A stretch of DNA of 64,000 bases. Origin: Physella acuta. Its lineage: Eukaryota > Mollusca > Gastropoda > Physidae. A program made the translations under genes and the position numbers. Below, piece by piece: positions 62,925 to 64,000 of this stretch. Where the stretch lies: the NCBI RefSeq assembly GCF_028476545.1, contig NW_026731657.1, positions 1,108,001 to 1,172,000 on the forward strand. Reading direction: 5' to 3'. The first letter of the stretch is position 1; every line of letters begins with the position of its first letter. The notes under the pieces are model-generated. The model made no database searches, had not been told where the DNA came from, and saw nothing but the letters and a program-made list of their open reading frames with translations.

Positions 62925-63780
62925 AATTTCATTCCAAAACTTTCCATGACATAAAATCGACCCTTGGCAATGAGGGCACGCTACCTTGAAATACCCGCCA
63001 GTCCGGTTGAGTGGAGGGGGGGGGGGCGCTTCTATTTCTGTCCAAGCGTGACTACAATGTGAACTTCTGACTCCGCAGCTAAGGACTGAGCATAGTAAAC
63101 TAAGCAGTCAAGAGAAACCTAGTTTGCACAACTTATTTTAGTCTTGTTCTTATACCATTTTATTTTCTCTCTTTGATTATTATATATGCAATTGATGTTC
63201 ATGTCTTTGATGATGTGCAAAATCTATCAAATAAATTATTATTACTGGTTTAAATGTTTAAAACAATTGAATTAATTAAAAAAAACCTGTTTGAGGACTG
63301 TATAGATGTAGATGTTTAAAAAGGGAGGGTTTTTGCTTTTACGTGTCTCATTGTAATAACATAACTTTTCCGATTGCTTAAAATTTGTATCATTTTAATT
63401 CTCTGTAATCCCAAATTTATTTCAGCTCTACTTAAAAACCCAAATTCCACCTTCCCCCTCCCCCCGTCCCCCGTCCCCTCAGCCCACCACGCCGAGGAAA
63501 AAAAATCCCTTGAATCATCATTTAATTACACATTTGCATTTTCAGTTTCAGGTGTTTTTTTTATTGTTTTATTATTTTTTTTTTATATATTTAAACGTTT
63601 TGTATTAGATCTATGTATAAGTAAACCATCTTAAATGAATGAAAGCAGGCTACAAGTAAGAAAGAAATACTACTATTGTAAATCTGTATCAGTCCTCACA
63701 AGCCGATGATGAAAACTGTAATACTAAAGCGAACACACACAACTGACGCTATACATTACGTGTCTGAGGCAAAAAAAAAA
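62925..63780 (+). repeat. Block duplicated at 54,901-55,790, partly inverted
   Basis: 62,929-63,018 is inverted relative to 54,901-54,992. 63,031-63,780 is direct. A G-run (63,016-63,026) marks the switch, as a C-run does at 54,868-54,886. Confidence 0.75.
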
Positions 63781-64000
63781 AAAGAAAAAAAGAAATATGT
63801 GTTTGATCTAATCTGTATATGATGTAGGAAGGTGAAGATGAACATGATACATTTTAGAGAGCATCAACTGCAACTTTCTCATAGCTGTTTAAAAACTCTA
63901 AGTATTGTGTTTGTGGCCGTGTTTTTATCTAACTTCTTTGGACAAATGTTAATGTATAACTATAATTGTTACATAGATAACCGAATTATTATCTCGTATC
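63781..64000. other. No feature recognised
   Basis: A-run, then mixed sequence to the window end. Confidence 0.4.

Noticed and set aside
55398-63634. Paired 85-86-codon frames in the 55.4 and 63.4 kb copies, both starting MLKICIILILC and ending LCISKPS
   Set aside because: Indels in A- and C-runs put the middle parts in different frames, so the shared ends reflect DNA homology, not protein constraint.

Overview
This 64-kb window looks like intergenic or heterochromatic DNA from an animal nuclear genome. It is strongly AT-rich, has no long multi-exon gene and no bacterial-style operon, and is packed with eukaryotic transposons, microsatellites and G or C homopolymer runs. The mix (tRNA-derived SINEs, hAT and piggyBac DNA transposons, Helitron termini, L1/Tx1-like LINE pieces, a thiopurine-methyltransferase pseudogene) fits a metazoan. 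A lophotrochozoan such as a mollusc is a reasonable guess but is not proven by the sequence.

Layout. Most of the window is a mosaic of diverged copies (very roughly 75-95% identical by eye) of a few dispersed units. The commonest unit contains a module of about 250-400 bp found at least sixteen times. Thirteen copies still carry a stretch matching the 5' end of U2 spliceosomal snRNA, and its left part has a tRNA-like A-box. Other duplicated blocks are 17.25-18.9 / 46.7-48.3 kb, 3.75-4.65 / 40.2-41.1 / 19.0-19.4 kb, 14.3-14.7 / 56.8-57.3 kb, 15.15-15.9 / 55.8-56.7 kb, 38.75-39.45 / 52.1-52.8 kb and 54.9-55.8 / 62.9-63.8 kb. Because these blocks are paralogous, the window supplies its own empty sites for several insertions: two CAGGGG-type hATs (4,688-5,583 and 20,822-21,308), one GGCGTAGC-type hAT (5,975-6,506), a dimeric tRNA SINE (18,205-18,557) and a Helitron 3' end (13,771).

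Coding remnants. An open LINE ORF1 with a CCHC zinc knuckle lies at 53,277-54,593, followed by the first part of an endonuclease ORF. Reverse-transcriptase or C-terminal fragments of L1/Tx1-like LINEs lie on the minus strand at 22.8-23.5, 24.0-24.3, 35.7-36.2 and 61.5-62.0 kb. A decayed piggyBac-like element spans 11,573-13,612. The only host-gene remnant recognised is an intron-less, frameshifted thiopurine S-methyltransferase-like pseudogene at 26,108-26,765 (minus). No rRNA gene, functional tRNA gene, CRISPR array or intact host gene was found. Almost all short open frames are by-products of repeats.

Tandem arrays. A 35-bp array (16.3-16.9 kb), a 21-bp array (40.16-40.52 kb), a roughly 31-bp array (41.97-42.19 kb), a 34-bp array (57.5-57.8 kb) and four (TA)n tracts are present. 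The 35-bp and 21-bp arrays have unexpanded paralogs in this same window, so they grew after the surrounding blocks were duplicated.
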